A stretch of 5,873 nt of DNA, from assembly GCA_014380545.1 (NCBI GenBank), contig JACMJP010000074.1:1-5873 (forward strand), read 5' to 3'. The notes under the pieces are model-generated. The model saw only the letters and a program-made list of their open reading frames with translations. It had not been told where the DNA came from and ran no database searches. The stretch's first letter is position 1; each line of letters begins with the position of its first letter. The translations under genes and the position numbers were made by a program. The stretch comes from Chitinophagales bacterium (lineage in GTDB: Bacteria; Bacteroidota; Bacteroidia; Chitinophagales; BACL12). This document shows, piece after piece, positions 1 to 5,316 of the stretch.

Positions 1-2
1 GT

Positions 3-605
3 TATAACACAGCTCCTGTAATATCAAATGTCCCAATTGCGGAAGCTTCAGTTGGCGAAGTGCTTAATTTTAACCTTGCAGCATACGATAGCGACGGCGA
101 TGTATTAAAGTATTCATTTTTTGATTCTGAACTTTCAGGTTATGAATTTCCTGCTGATGTTGAGGTATTGCCTGTTTGTGAACCAAATGAGTTAACTATA
201 GATGCTATATCAGGAGATATAAAATGGAATACTCCCTGTAAAGAAGGGATTTTTTTATTACCCGTTTTAATTGATGAATACCGTGACGGAAATTTAATAA
301 GCAGTATACAAGTATATGTACTTATTTATGTGGGTGTTAATTCAGGAGTTGCAATTACAAATACTAATGCGCAGCCAGATTTGAATGTTTATCCGAATCC
401 GGCAAGTGAATTAATAACTATAAATTTCCCCGAACAAACAAATTTTATTCACATATTAAATTTAAATGGGAGTATGGTTAGGGTAATATCTGTTTCTGAA
501 TTTCATGAGCAGGCATTAAATATAAAAAATATTATCTCAGGTATATATATGATAAGATGTTATGGGAATTATGGGGTATCAACATCCACTTTTATAAAGC
601 TGTAA
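3..605 (+). CDS. C-terminal part of a T9SS-secreted protein with cadherin/Ig-like domain (5' end outside window)
   Basis: The frame is open from the window's first bases, so this is the last 200 residues of a longer protein and the GTG at 60 is probably internal. Residues about 1-112 resemble the cadherin/putative-Ig domains of Bacteroidota surface proteins: NTAPVI near the start, YDSDGDVLKYS, then ELTIDAISGDIKW and a segment ending DEYRDGNLISS. Residues about 127-200 form a type A T9SS C-terminal sorting domain, with LNVYPNPASE followed by alternating beta strands, GIYMIR, and a basic/hydrophobic end (FIKL). Such domains direct export across the outer membrane by the type IX system and are usually cleaved off. 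The protein's activity cannot be told because its N-terminal part is missing. Two cysteines (at about 59 and 79 of the visible part) could form a disulfide. The sorting domain call is strong and the upstream domain call moderate. Confidence 0.88.
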   Translation, partial: YNTAPVISNVPIAEASVGEVLNFNLAAYDSDGDVLKYSFFDSELSGYEFPADVEVLPVCEPNELTIDAISGDIKWNTPCKEGIFLLPVLIDEYRDGNLISSIQVYVLIYVGVNSGVAITNTNAQPDLNVYPNPASELITINFPEQTNFIHILNLNGSMVRVISVSEFHEQALNIKNIISGIYMIRCYGNYGVSTSTFIKL

Positions 606-964
606 ATTTTAATTTTACAATACATTCATTCATTAAAAAATTATCGCAAATATCATTGTGGCTTACAGCAGGTATACTGCTAACCTATTTGGTTTCATTT
701 TATGGAATTGTTATTTGGGTTAGAAATCAGGAAGGCGCATGGCCTAAATATGGAGTGTCTGATTCGGGTGAATATGATTTCGGAATATTTGATAAAATTT
801 TTAATTTTTCCCTCACTGCTTTTTTAGGACTAGCGTTTTTATCTGCAGTATTTTATTTAATGAGAGGCAAAATTGGATTTGTTATAGGAATAATTCTTTT
901 TGTCTTTCTGTTTTTTACAGTTCATTTTGGTTATGACCCTTTTATTGAATGGTTTTTAGACTAG
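557..964 (+). CDS. small three-helix membrane protein, unknown function
   Basis: This 135-residue protein is not one I recognise. Hydrophobic segments at about 33-55, 82-102 and 106-124 look like three membrane helices. The loop between the first two (about 56-80) is polar and acidic with a Gly/Tyr-rich stretch, and the C-terminus is short and acidic (EWFLD). ATG 557 lies 49 bp inside the preceding T9SS gene, in another frame. It is the only ATG before the first helix; the next in-frame ATG falls at residue 102 and would remove most of the protein. A TTG at 656 would give a protein that starts directly at the first helix and avoids the overlap, so the true start is uncertain. The overlap suggests co-transcription, possibly translational coupling. 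No ribosome binding site stands out. Codon use is AT-rich like the neighbours. Confidence 0.6.
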   Translation: MLWELWGINIHFYKAVNFNFTIHSFIKKLSQISLWLTAGILLTYLVSFYGIVIWVRNQEGAWPKYGVSDSGEYDFGIFDKIFNFSLTAFLGLAFLSAVFYLMRGKIGFVIGIILFVFLFFTVHFGYDPFIEWFLD

Positions 965-978
965 GCTTTACTTCCATA

Positions 979-1602
979 TTACTTTAATAAAAGATCTCTT
1001 TTTCCTGTAAGTTCACCCTTATCATTTCTTTCAGGATAAATAACGTAACTGAAATAATCTTGCTCCGGTGCGTTTAATGTTTTTGAAGCAATTAATTTTA
1101 TAAAATTCGGATCGTCATTGAAATTATATTCTTCCAGCCAGTATTCATCTTTATTTTCTTCCTTCACTGTTATGTGAATATGAGCAGGACCTTCCGTGTT
1201 CGGATATGCAGCAGGTTTTACAGTTGTAAATTCATATTTTCCATCTGCACCGGTTTTCATCCATCCTCTTATATAACCATGTCTTTTGCCGTTTCCTGTT
1301 TCATTTCCCTTTTTTGCATATATACCTTTTGCATTTGTATTATAAACATAAATAATTACATCTTCAGCAGGCGTTTTTTTATCACTCCTGTAAACAATTC
1401 CGCTAATTGTAATTCTTTCGCCGGGTTCATCATGCGGAGCTATGGTAGTTTTCCAGTTAATATCTGCAGGTGCTTCAAGTGCCCCGCACCATTCGCAATC
1501 GGGAAGAACAGTTGAACTTCCGTTTGCTGTTGCAGTTGATTGCGTATTGTTTTTATTACAGGCAACAATTGTAAGAAAAAATGCTGTAATTAAAATATGC
1601 AT
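979..1602 (-). CDS. intradiol ring-cleavage dioxygenase-like lipoprotein
   Basis: This 207-residue protein resembles the beta-type chain of protocatechuate 3,4-dioxygenase. A very short signal peptide ends in a lipobox (TIVAC, Cys15), so it is probably a lipid-anchored envelope protein. No acidic residues follow the Cys, so a surface-export signal is not evident. The core runs from about 66 to 150. IYVYNTNAKGIY aligns with the VWQANA..RY segment of PcaH, RGWMKTGADGKYEFTTVKPAAYPN with the central strand region, and PAHIHI with the metal site. The four Fe(III) ligands expected from the family are all present: Tyr95, Tyr133, His141 and His143. The active-site Arg just before the PAHIH motif of PcaH is replaced by Gly138. 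A CEWCGA motif (36-41) precedes the core. The known reaction is O2-dependent intradiol cleavage of catechols; activity and substrate here are unproven. The start is fixed by an in-frame stop two codons upstream. It is convergent with the membrane protein gene, with a 14-bp gap. Confidence 0.85.
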   Translation of the reverse strand: MHILITAFFLTIVACNKNNTQSTATANGSSTVLPDCEWCGALEAPADINWKTTIAPHDEPGERITISGIVYRSDKKTPAEDVIIYVYNTNAKGIYAKKGNETGNGKRHGYIRGWMKTGADGKYEFTTVKPAAYPNTEGPAHIHITVKEENKDEYWLEEYNFNDDPNFIKLIASKTLNAPEQDYFSYVIYPERNDKGELTGKRDLLLK

Positions 1603-2047
1603 ATATCAAAATTAAATGTGATTTGAATGCGGCATTGTTAATGCGAAATTAAAAGTTGTTAAAACATCCCGTCATAAGAATTAAGAATTTATTTATGATA
1701 AATGCTGATAATCACTGCTTCTAATCACGGGACTCTTCATCACCGAAACGGGCGATTCAGAGTGACGATTAACAAAGGTGTGCAGTTTTTCAATTTTAAT
1801 TTATTTTTTGACCCTTCTCCTGTCTTCCCTCACTAGGCAAGATGTTTCTAAACATATGAATAAACTTTTGAAGGAAATATTTAATGTTAAGATGTTGCGA
1901 TTATTTTTAAACAACAATTAACAATGGAGGTTGGAAAAAAGAAAAAGAAATGTCTCTCCATGTGGAGGGAGAGATAAAAGAGAGGGTCAGAATTCAATTT
2001 TAATTATCATAAGAATTGATGCATCTCCTCGCTCATCGTCATACTGA
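1603..2047. other. intergenic stretch without a credible gene
   Basis: No frame holds a convincing ORF; the longest in-frame stretch with an ATG that I checked (1856-1921) is 21 codons. The stretch mixes AT-rich sequence with an imperfect hairpin whose outer arms ACTCT (1732-1736) and AGAGT (1759-1763) enclose further pairing (ATC/GAT, CC/GG). It also contains a TCTCTCC/GGAGGGA hairpin, listed separately. Next to the lipoprotein gene, a TAATTTTG on the minus strand (1614-1607) matches the Bacteroidota -7 consensus TAnnTTTG. It lies only 4 nt from the start codon and has no -33 partner, so it would require a leaderless transcript. I give it little weight. The stretch reads like decayed sequence or repeat debris. 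Confidence 0.5.
1953..1970. repeat. short TCTCTCC/GGAGGGA hairpin, probable small interspersed repeat
   Basis: Arms at 1953-1959 and 1964-1970 pair over 7 bp (one T-G) around the loop ATGT. Purine-rich sequence follows (gagataaaagagaggg). From memory, similar 'ctctcc...ggagag' palindromes are scattered between Bacteroidota genes. No other copy lies in this window, so the repeat status is inferred. Confidence 0.4.
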
Positions 2048-2065
2048 TCCCGATAGTTATCGGGA
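2048..2065. repeat. GC-rich palindrome TCCCGATA-GT-TATCGGGA
   Basis: This is an exact 8-bp inverted repeat with a 2-bp centre (6-7 bp stem if folded as RNA). It stands out in AT-rich surroundings and sits directly against the left edge of the first modular repeat copy. CCCGATA.TATCGGG palindromes are, from memory, frequent intergenic elements in Bacteroidota. No second copy is in this window. Confidence 0.55.
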
Positions 2066-2234
2066 GGCGGTGGAAGCCTCTGTAGTCGGGCAGTATCTTT
2101 TTTCTTGATTTTTTATTCGCAGCCGTATTTATATATAATGGTGCTCATGAAATCGCTTCGGTAAGTTGGTTGCTTTTTTCATCAGAGAAAAAAGTGACAA
2201 ACAAGTAAGAAGAAATTAATATTTTTATTTTAAT

Positions 2235-2260
2235 GTTCTTTTGGCTTGAACCAAAAGAAC
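2235..2260. other. perfect 10-bp hairpin in repeat copy 1
   Basis: Arms GTTCTTTTGG (2235-2244) and CCAAAAGAAC (2251-2260) enclose the loop CTTGAA. The stem is perfect. It belongs to the part of copy 1 that copy 2 lacks. It has no T-tract, so it does not look like a terminator; a structured RNA or DNA hairpin module is more likely. Confidence 0.6.
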
Positions 2261-2262
2261 CA

Positions 2263-2297
2263 AAAATTCAAGACTCCAAATTCTTTCCTTGAATTTT
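2263..2297. other. second perfect 10-bp hairpin in repeat copy 1
   Basis: Arms AAAATTCAAG (2263-2272) and CTTGAATTTT (2288-2297) pair exactly around a 15-nt loop, starting 2 nt after the preceding hairpin. The 3' arm ends in a short T-run, so transcription termination in the + direction is possible but unproven. Confidence 0.5.
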
Positions 2298-2468
2298 AAT
2301 CAAACATTTTTCTGCCCCGAAACGCAAGCCGTTCCGCTGCGCTCCACTTCTGCATTTCTTCCTGCAAAAATGCCTCCGCTGCAAAAACTGTTTTAAAAAT
2401 TCTACGGCAATAATTTGACGTCAAAAAGAATCCACTATTACTAAAACAAAATCCTGCGCCAGCATTTT

Positions 2469-2546
2469 CCCTCATGCATTATGAATAACAAAATATTTTA
2501 CTTTCTGCAGAATGATAATTAGAGCGGGCAGCATGAAAAAAAGGCT
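2469..2546. other. spacer between the two repeat copies
   Basis: This 78-bp stretch matches neither copy clearly. It contains GAGCGGGCAGCATG (2523-2536), faintly like the GAGCAGCATC of the copy 2 left part, perhaps a remnant of a further partial copy. No gene is seen. The minus-strand reading frame across 2472-2663 is made mostly of repeat sequence and is not supported as a gene. Confidence 0.4.
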
Positions 2547-2601
2547 GGCGAGCGAAGCCTTTGCAGCAGAGCAGCATCTTTTTTTCTTGATTTTTTGGGT
2601 T

Positions 2602-2625
2602 ACTTTTTTCATCAAGGAAAAAAGT
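2602..2625. other. ACTTTTTTC/GAAAAAAGT hairpin in repeat copy 2
   Basis: A perfect 9-bp stem (2602-2610 with 2617-2625) encloses the loop ATCAAG. Copy 1 has the equivalent at 2173-2194 with loop ATCAGA and a G-T closing pair, so pairing is kept although the sequence has drifted. Confidence 0.6.
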
Positions 2626-2710
2626 GACAAACAATGAATGAGAAAAAACCTTTTTATTCGCAAGTATATTTATTTACAATGGTGCTCATGAGATCGCTTC
2701 GCTAAGTTGC

Positions 2711-2734
2711 TTACTTTTTAGATATAAAAAGTAA
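2711..2734. other. TTACTTTTTA/TAAAAAGTAA hairpin in repeat copy 2
   Basis: A perfect 10-bp stem (2711-2720 with 2725-2734) encloses the tetraloop GATA. It directly follows the 32-bp core, in the place where copy 1 carries its own, different hairpin. Confidence 0.6.
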
Positions 2735-2873
2735 AACCCTATGTCAATAATTTGATGTCGCCCAAATACACTTATTCATAAAATTTAAAACCTGCGCCAG
2801 CATTTTTATGTCCCTGGCTGGCATACCTGCCAATTACATAGTGTTATATTTTTAACTACAAATTTTATCAGCC

Positions 2874-2905
2874 TAAATAAATATTTTAACCCAAATATTT
2901 ATTTA
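2874..2905. repeat. perfect 13-bp AT-only inverted repeat
   Basis: TAAATAAATATTT (2874-2886) and AAATATTTATTTA (2893-2905) are exact reverse complements around TAACCC. The arms contain no G or C. Chance is more plausible than for a mixed-base repeat, but a 13-bp perfect match with a 6-nt loop is still notable. It could be a protein site, a cruciform-forming site or a transcript hairpin. Confidence 0.55.
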
Positions 2906-2913
2906 TAATTGAA

Positions 2914-2953
2914 CAAAAATCACTTTTTTTATACCCCTTAAGAGTGATTTTTG
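2914..2953. terminator. 14-bp stem-loop, possible bidirectional terminator
   Basis: Arms 2914-2927 (CAAAAATCACTTTT) and 2940-2953 (AAGAGTGATTTTTG) pair over 14 bp with one T-G wobble; the loop is 12 nt. An A-run at the 5' side and T-run at the 3' side fit a terminator usable from either strand, and its place between the repeats and a promoter would make an insulator. The stem is GC-poor, so this is tentative; a leader structure or binding site is the alternative. Confidence 0.35.
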
Positions 2954-2971
2954 CCTCATTTAACCTATTTA

Positions 2972-3025
2972 ATTTGGTTGATTGCTTTTCATGCATTTAC
3001 ATTTACAAATATTAATTAACCAAAT
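2972..3025. promoter_or_regulatory. 11-bp inverted repeat bracketing the promoter
   Basis: ATTTGGTTGAT (2972-2982) and ATTAACCAAAT (3015-3025) are reverse complements except for one position (G-T in RNA). The first arm covers the putative -33 box and the second lies just downstream of the predicted start point, 12 bp before the start codon. A dimeric regulator or DNA loop could use such sites; this is inference. Confidence 0.35.
2973..3005 (+). promoter_or_regulatory. possible promoter of the orphan gene
   Basis: TTTG at 2973-2976, a 21-bp spacer and TACATTTA at 2998-3005 fit the Bacteroidota TTTG / TAnnTTTG pattern with one mismatch (last base). The predicted start point near 3010 leaves a leader of about 28 nt. 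The promoter at 5263-5291 uses the similar box TACATTTG. Confidence 0.4.
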
Positions 3026-3037
3026 AAATTAAATTTT

Positions 3038-3565
3038 ATGTTTTCAAGAACCCTTTCATTTACTGCTGAAAGCAGTATTACTTTTCAATGTGGTAACAAT
3101 GACGTTGAAATATATGTCAGCGGAACACCCCTCGGTAAAATAAACGCAAATTTTGCCGTAACAATTTATGTTTCTGTTGATGGATCGGGAAACAAGACCA
3201 TTACAATGGATGAGATAACGAATACAGATTACCTGTATAATAACACTACAAACAGGACCATCCTCTTTAACCAGCAATATCAAAATAATAATTTACATGT
3301 TTCAAAATGCAGCTCTTCAAACAGGTTTGTAATAATAGGTACGGATGATGAACTTATGGGTATTTCGTGCCAGGGTGGTGATGATGCGGAAGAGTATTTT
3401 GACATTTCTTCTGCTATGAATTTTAAAGCGAAAATGGAACAGACAACAGTAAATAATCAAACCGTTAACAGGGTATTTGTAAGATACGGTCAGGACATAA
3501 AAGTACAATGCGGAACAAATCCTGTATGCGGATCAGCACTATTCTGTTATAAATGTTTAAGTTGA
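3038..3565 (+). CDS. orphan 175-residue protein with Cys-rich C-terminus
   Basis: I do not recognise this protein. It has no signal peptide or membrane segment, so it appears cytoplasmic. The sequence reads as alternating short beta strands (for example ITFQCGNNDVEIYV, NFAVTIYVSV, RFVIIG, NRVFVRYG) separated by Asn/Thr/Gly-rich turns. It has seven cysteines (18, 91, 111, 158, 164, 170, 173); the last four form a C-X5-C-X5-C-X2-C cluster ending two residues before the C-terminus, which could bind metal or, if exported by an unknown route, form disulfides. The ATG at 3038 is the first after an in-frame TAA at 3017. Its stop overlaps the last 9 bp of the convergent TPR-like gene. A promoter-like element and inverted repeats lie upstream. 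The frame is closed and long for AT-rich DNA, which supports a real gene; it could also be a shortened copy of a longer protein. Confidence 0.6.
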   Translation: MFSRTLSFTAESSITFQCGNNDVEIYVSGTPLGKINANFAVTIYVSVDGSGNKTITMDEITNTDYLYNNTTNRTILFNQQYQNNNLHVSKCSSSNRFVIIGTDDELMGISCQGGDDAEEYFDISSAMNFKAKMEQTTVNNQTVNRVFVRYGQDIKVQCGTNPVCGSALFCYKCLS

Positions 3566-5101
3566 TATTTTTGCGGAAGTATTTTTTTCTTCCACATGTT
3601 TTTTCATTTCTTCTTCTGTGGTGGTATTATTTATTTTACTATGCAGCCAGAAAGTTATTTCATCTGTCATGCTGAATTTATGGGCAGCATGTATGTTTTT
3701 TAAATTTTCTGCCTCGCATAGGAATTCCCGGAAGATATCTTTTTCAGATAATTTTTTTTCACCTATCAGTAGTTTTAGATATTTAACTGTCAGCTTTTCA
3801 AAACCGCTGAATTCCTTGCGCTGGGCTAAATACCTGTTCATATTTCTAAGCTGATGCTTTAAAAGTGCAATGTCACCTAATTCAAAATGTAATAAAAGTT
3901 CAAGAACAGATATATTGTGCTGCACATCAAGCCTTAACTCTGATTCAAAATTTAATACCCTTACAGCATATTTAAGGGCGTCATTGTATTTTGCAGACAT
4001 AAAATACAATATGGCAATATTATAATAAAAAGAAACAATTCTTGATTGATGCAGCAACGATTCATAGCGGTTAATATTTTTATTGATATGAGGAACCAGT
4101 GACATCGCTTTTTTAAATCGTACAGAATTTATTAAATAAAGCAACTCGTAGAACATGGCGTCTTCAAAAACGGATATTTCATCTTTTTCAGTTTTTGGAA
4201 CCAGGTTATAAATTGTGGAAATGATATCTTCAAAACCCTCATAATAACCGATTCTGTGGCATGCGGCAAGATAACTCATCAATGCATTGCGGTAACTTGG
4301 AAATGTATCATTTTTATATTCCGGAAATGTTTCAAAAAGGTCTATTATTTTTTTACAATAAATGTTTGCGCCTTCATGATCATTTTTAAAAGTGCAAATA
4401 AGCACATGGCTTCTCAAAAAATACCACTTCGATTTAAATGTAATAAGGTTGTGGTCGCCTTTTAAAATCACATCATTTTGCAGGCAATTAAATTCTTCAA
4501 TTTCCTGATCACTTAGCAACTTTGGATTCACCCTGTATTTACACCACAACCTGTAAAATATAAATTTTAACTGTGTTTCGGTTTGCATATTTTTTAATAA
4601 TGCAATTTCTTCTTTTTCTGCTGCCAATAAATATATTTCTACCCGCTCACTTCCCGAATCAAATTCAAACAAACCCTCCCTGTTGGTGATGCTTAACAAT
4701 AAATGATCAGCGTCATGCTCTAATGCTATTTCCTTTGCTTTTTTTATTGCCTTACCCCTTAAAGAATGTAACCCTTTTCCGGCATATACAATTTCATCCT
4801 GCATCAGCTGAAGTATTTCAATTTGCGGATTTGTTTTAAAACTGAAGAGTCGCAGGCTTTTAATGATCATAGTGTGCAGGTGAACTTTCATTTGGGCAAA
4901 GGCAGATTTTGATACCACAGTTCTGAGTTTCATTTTTACTTTTCTCTCATCATATACCGCCATTTTATCCAGTATGGCGAATAGTTTAATACAATGTAAA
5001 AGTTCAGCGGTCTTATACCGGGAAGCATATAACCGGAAGCTTCTTTTCTCACTTTTGCTGAGGGATTTTATAAGTAAAAATAAATTATCTGCCGGGTGCA
5101 T
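3557..5101 (-). CDS. alpha-helical TPR-like protein, unknown function
   Basis: This 514-residue soluble protein is almost wholly helical, with no signal peptide or membrane segment. The N-terminus (about 6-25, LIKSLSKSEKRSFRLYAS) resembles, from memory, the start of a family of uncharacterised Bacteroidota proteins of about 500 residues. Residues 358-386 read as a clear tetratricopeptide-type helix pair (YYNIAILYFMSAKYNDALKY); similar helix pairs appear at about 228-256, 273-300 and 316-338, so the middle and C-terminal parts are probably a TPR-like solenoid for protein binding. The C-terminus (about 495-514) is charged and likely disordered. No DNA-binding or enzymatic motif is seen. The start ATG opens 215 bp from a divergently transcribed LuxR-type gene. 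A TATTTTCG on the minus strand (5128-5121) is one mismatch from TAnnTTTG and could be its -7 box, without a clear -33. A role as a binding partner or scaffold, perhaps for the neighbouring regulators, is conjecture. Confidence 0.85.
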   Translation of the reverse strand: MHPADNLFLLIKSLSKSEKRSFRLYASRYKTAELLHCIKLFAILDKMAVYDERKVKMKLRTVVSKSAFAQMKVHLHTMIIKSLRLFSFKTNPQIEILQLMQDEIVYAGKGLHSLRGKAIKKAKEIALEHDADHLLLSITNREGLFEFDSGSERVEIYLLAAEKEEIALLKNMQTETQLKFIFYRLWCKYRVNPKLLSDQEIEEFNCLQNDVILKGDHNLITFKSKWYFLRSHVLICTFKNDHEGANIYCKKIIDLFETFPEYKNDTFPSYRNALMSYLAACHRIGYYEGFEDIISTIYNLVPKTEKDEISVFEDAMFYELLYLINSVRFKKAMSLVPHINKNINRYESLLHQSRIVSFYYNIAILYFMSAKYNDALKYAVRVLNFESELRLDVQHNISVLELLLHFELGDIALLKHQLRNMNRYLAQRKEFSGFEKLTVKYLKLLIGEKKLSEKDIFREFLCEAENLKNIHAAHKFSMTDEITFWLHSKINNTTTEEEMKKHVEEKNTSAKIST

Positions 5102-5316
5102 ATTGTTCAGGATAAGACGACGAAAATAGCTAAAAATATTAAGAACGCTTAAATATTAAAGATATACGGAAGCGGACTGTTTATAGTAGCTGCGGAGGAA
5201 AAACATATTATAATAATATGAATATGAGCCTTGAACGCCTGATAATGCCCGCATTTTGTCACTTTGCATATTTTAAAATAAAATACATTTGAACTGCCAC
5301 ACTAAAATGAAACAAC
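5102..5316. other. divergent intergenic region
   Basis: These 215 bp separate the TPR-like gene from the first LuxR-type gene. The right end contains a good promoter. The left end holds only a weak minus-strand -7-like box. A 24-codon frame at 5218-5292 (MNMSLERLIM...) has a GGAGG 19 nt upstream, too far for normal initiation, and it runs into the promoter; I do not call it. Confidence 0.6.
5263..5291 (+). promoter_or_regulatory. Bacteroidota-type promoter of first LuxR-type gene
   Basis: TTTG (5263-5266), a 17-bp spacer and TACATTTG (5284-5291) match the -33 TTTG / -7 TAnnTTTG consensus of the Bacteroidota primary sigma factor exactly in the conserved bases. The spacer is at the short end of the known range. 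The predicted start near 5297 gives a leader of about 20 nt before ATG 5317. Confidence 0.65.

Larger units (their letters stand above)
2066..2468 (+). repeat. modular interspersed repeat, copy 1 (long form)
   Basis: The left end GGCGGTGGAAGCCT (2066-2079) and right end CCTGCGCCAGCATTTT (2453-2468) recur in copy 2, the right end identically over 16 bp. Between them are, in order: a segment ending in a T-run and CTTGATTTTTT; a core at 2137-2168 matching copy 2 with two mismatches over 32 bp (AATGGTGCTCATGA, then ATCGCTTCG, then TAAGTTG); a CTTTTTTC/GAAAAAAG hairpin (2173-2194); then about 200 bp absent from copy 2. That extra part holds two strong hairpins and a GC-richer stretch (about 2313-2390). 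CAATAATTTGACGTC (2408-2422) is again shared in part with copy 2. A 12-bp perfect palindrome TTTGACGTCAAA lies at 2414-2425. There is no protein-coding signal. Similar sequences occur, from memory, as spurious small ORFs in Bacteroidota genomes. Confidence 0.75.
2547..2806 (+). repeat. modular interspersed repeat, copy 2 (short form)
   Basis: This copy has the same orientation and ends as copy 1 (GGCGAGCGAAGCCT at 2547-2560; CCTGCGCCAGCATTTT at 2791-2806). It carries an extra hairpin block right after CTTGATTTTTT (2602-2625), which copy 1 lacks there. The shared TTTTTATTCGCA and the 32-bp core (2678-2709) follow. A different hairpin (2711-2734) then takes the place of copy 1's CTTTTTTC hairpin. 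The remainder jumps straight to CAATAATTTGATGTC and the right end, so the 200-bp middle block of copy 1 is missing. This pattern suggests gain and loss of whole modules, not point decay alone. Confidence 0.75.
2807..3037. other. structured leader region upstream of the orphan gene
   Basis: These 231 bp separate the repeats from the gene at 3038. They contain a nested small hairpin (TATGT 2807-2811 with ACATA 2836-2840; TGGC 2819-2822 with GCCA 2829-2832), then three larger inverted repeats listed separately. The base composition is extremely AT-rich after 2840. No gene is seen. Confidence 0.5.

Noticed and set aside
1174..1515. 113-codon plus-strand frame opposite the lipoprotein gene
   Set aside because: It is an antisense shadow of a gene with clear family motifs; its own translation is Cys/Ser/Phe-rich without a recognisable pattern.
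1607..1614. TAATTTTG on the minus strand as promoter of the lipoprotein gene
   Set aside because: It fits TAnnTTTG but is 4 nt from the start codon and has no -33 element at 17-23 bp; it would need a leaderless transcript.
1856..1921. 21-codon frame (MNKLLKEIFN...)
   Set aside because: Too short and without promoter or ribosome site; expected by chance in AT-rich DNA.
2235..2260. tRNA or tRNA-like gene around GGCTTGAACC
   Set aside because: The GGTTC-like string on the minus strand lies within a plain hairpin; no acceptor, anticodon or D arm can be placed.
2472..2663. 63-codon minus-strand frame (MRIKRFFLIH...)
   Set aside because: It lies largely within repeat copy 2 and is built from its T/A-run hairpin sequence; it is a typical spurious repeat-derived frame.
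2066..2806. CRISPR array or transposon with terminal inverted repeats
   Set aside because: Only two copies in direct orientation with unequal lengths, no regular spacers, no terminal inverted repeats and no transposase frame.
5218..5292. 24-codon frame in the divergent intergenic region
   Set aside because: GGAGG is 19 nt from the ATG, the 3' end coincides with the consensus -7 box of the LuxR-type gene, and the peptide has no features.
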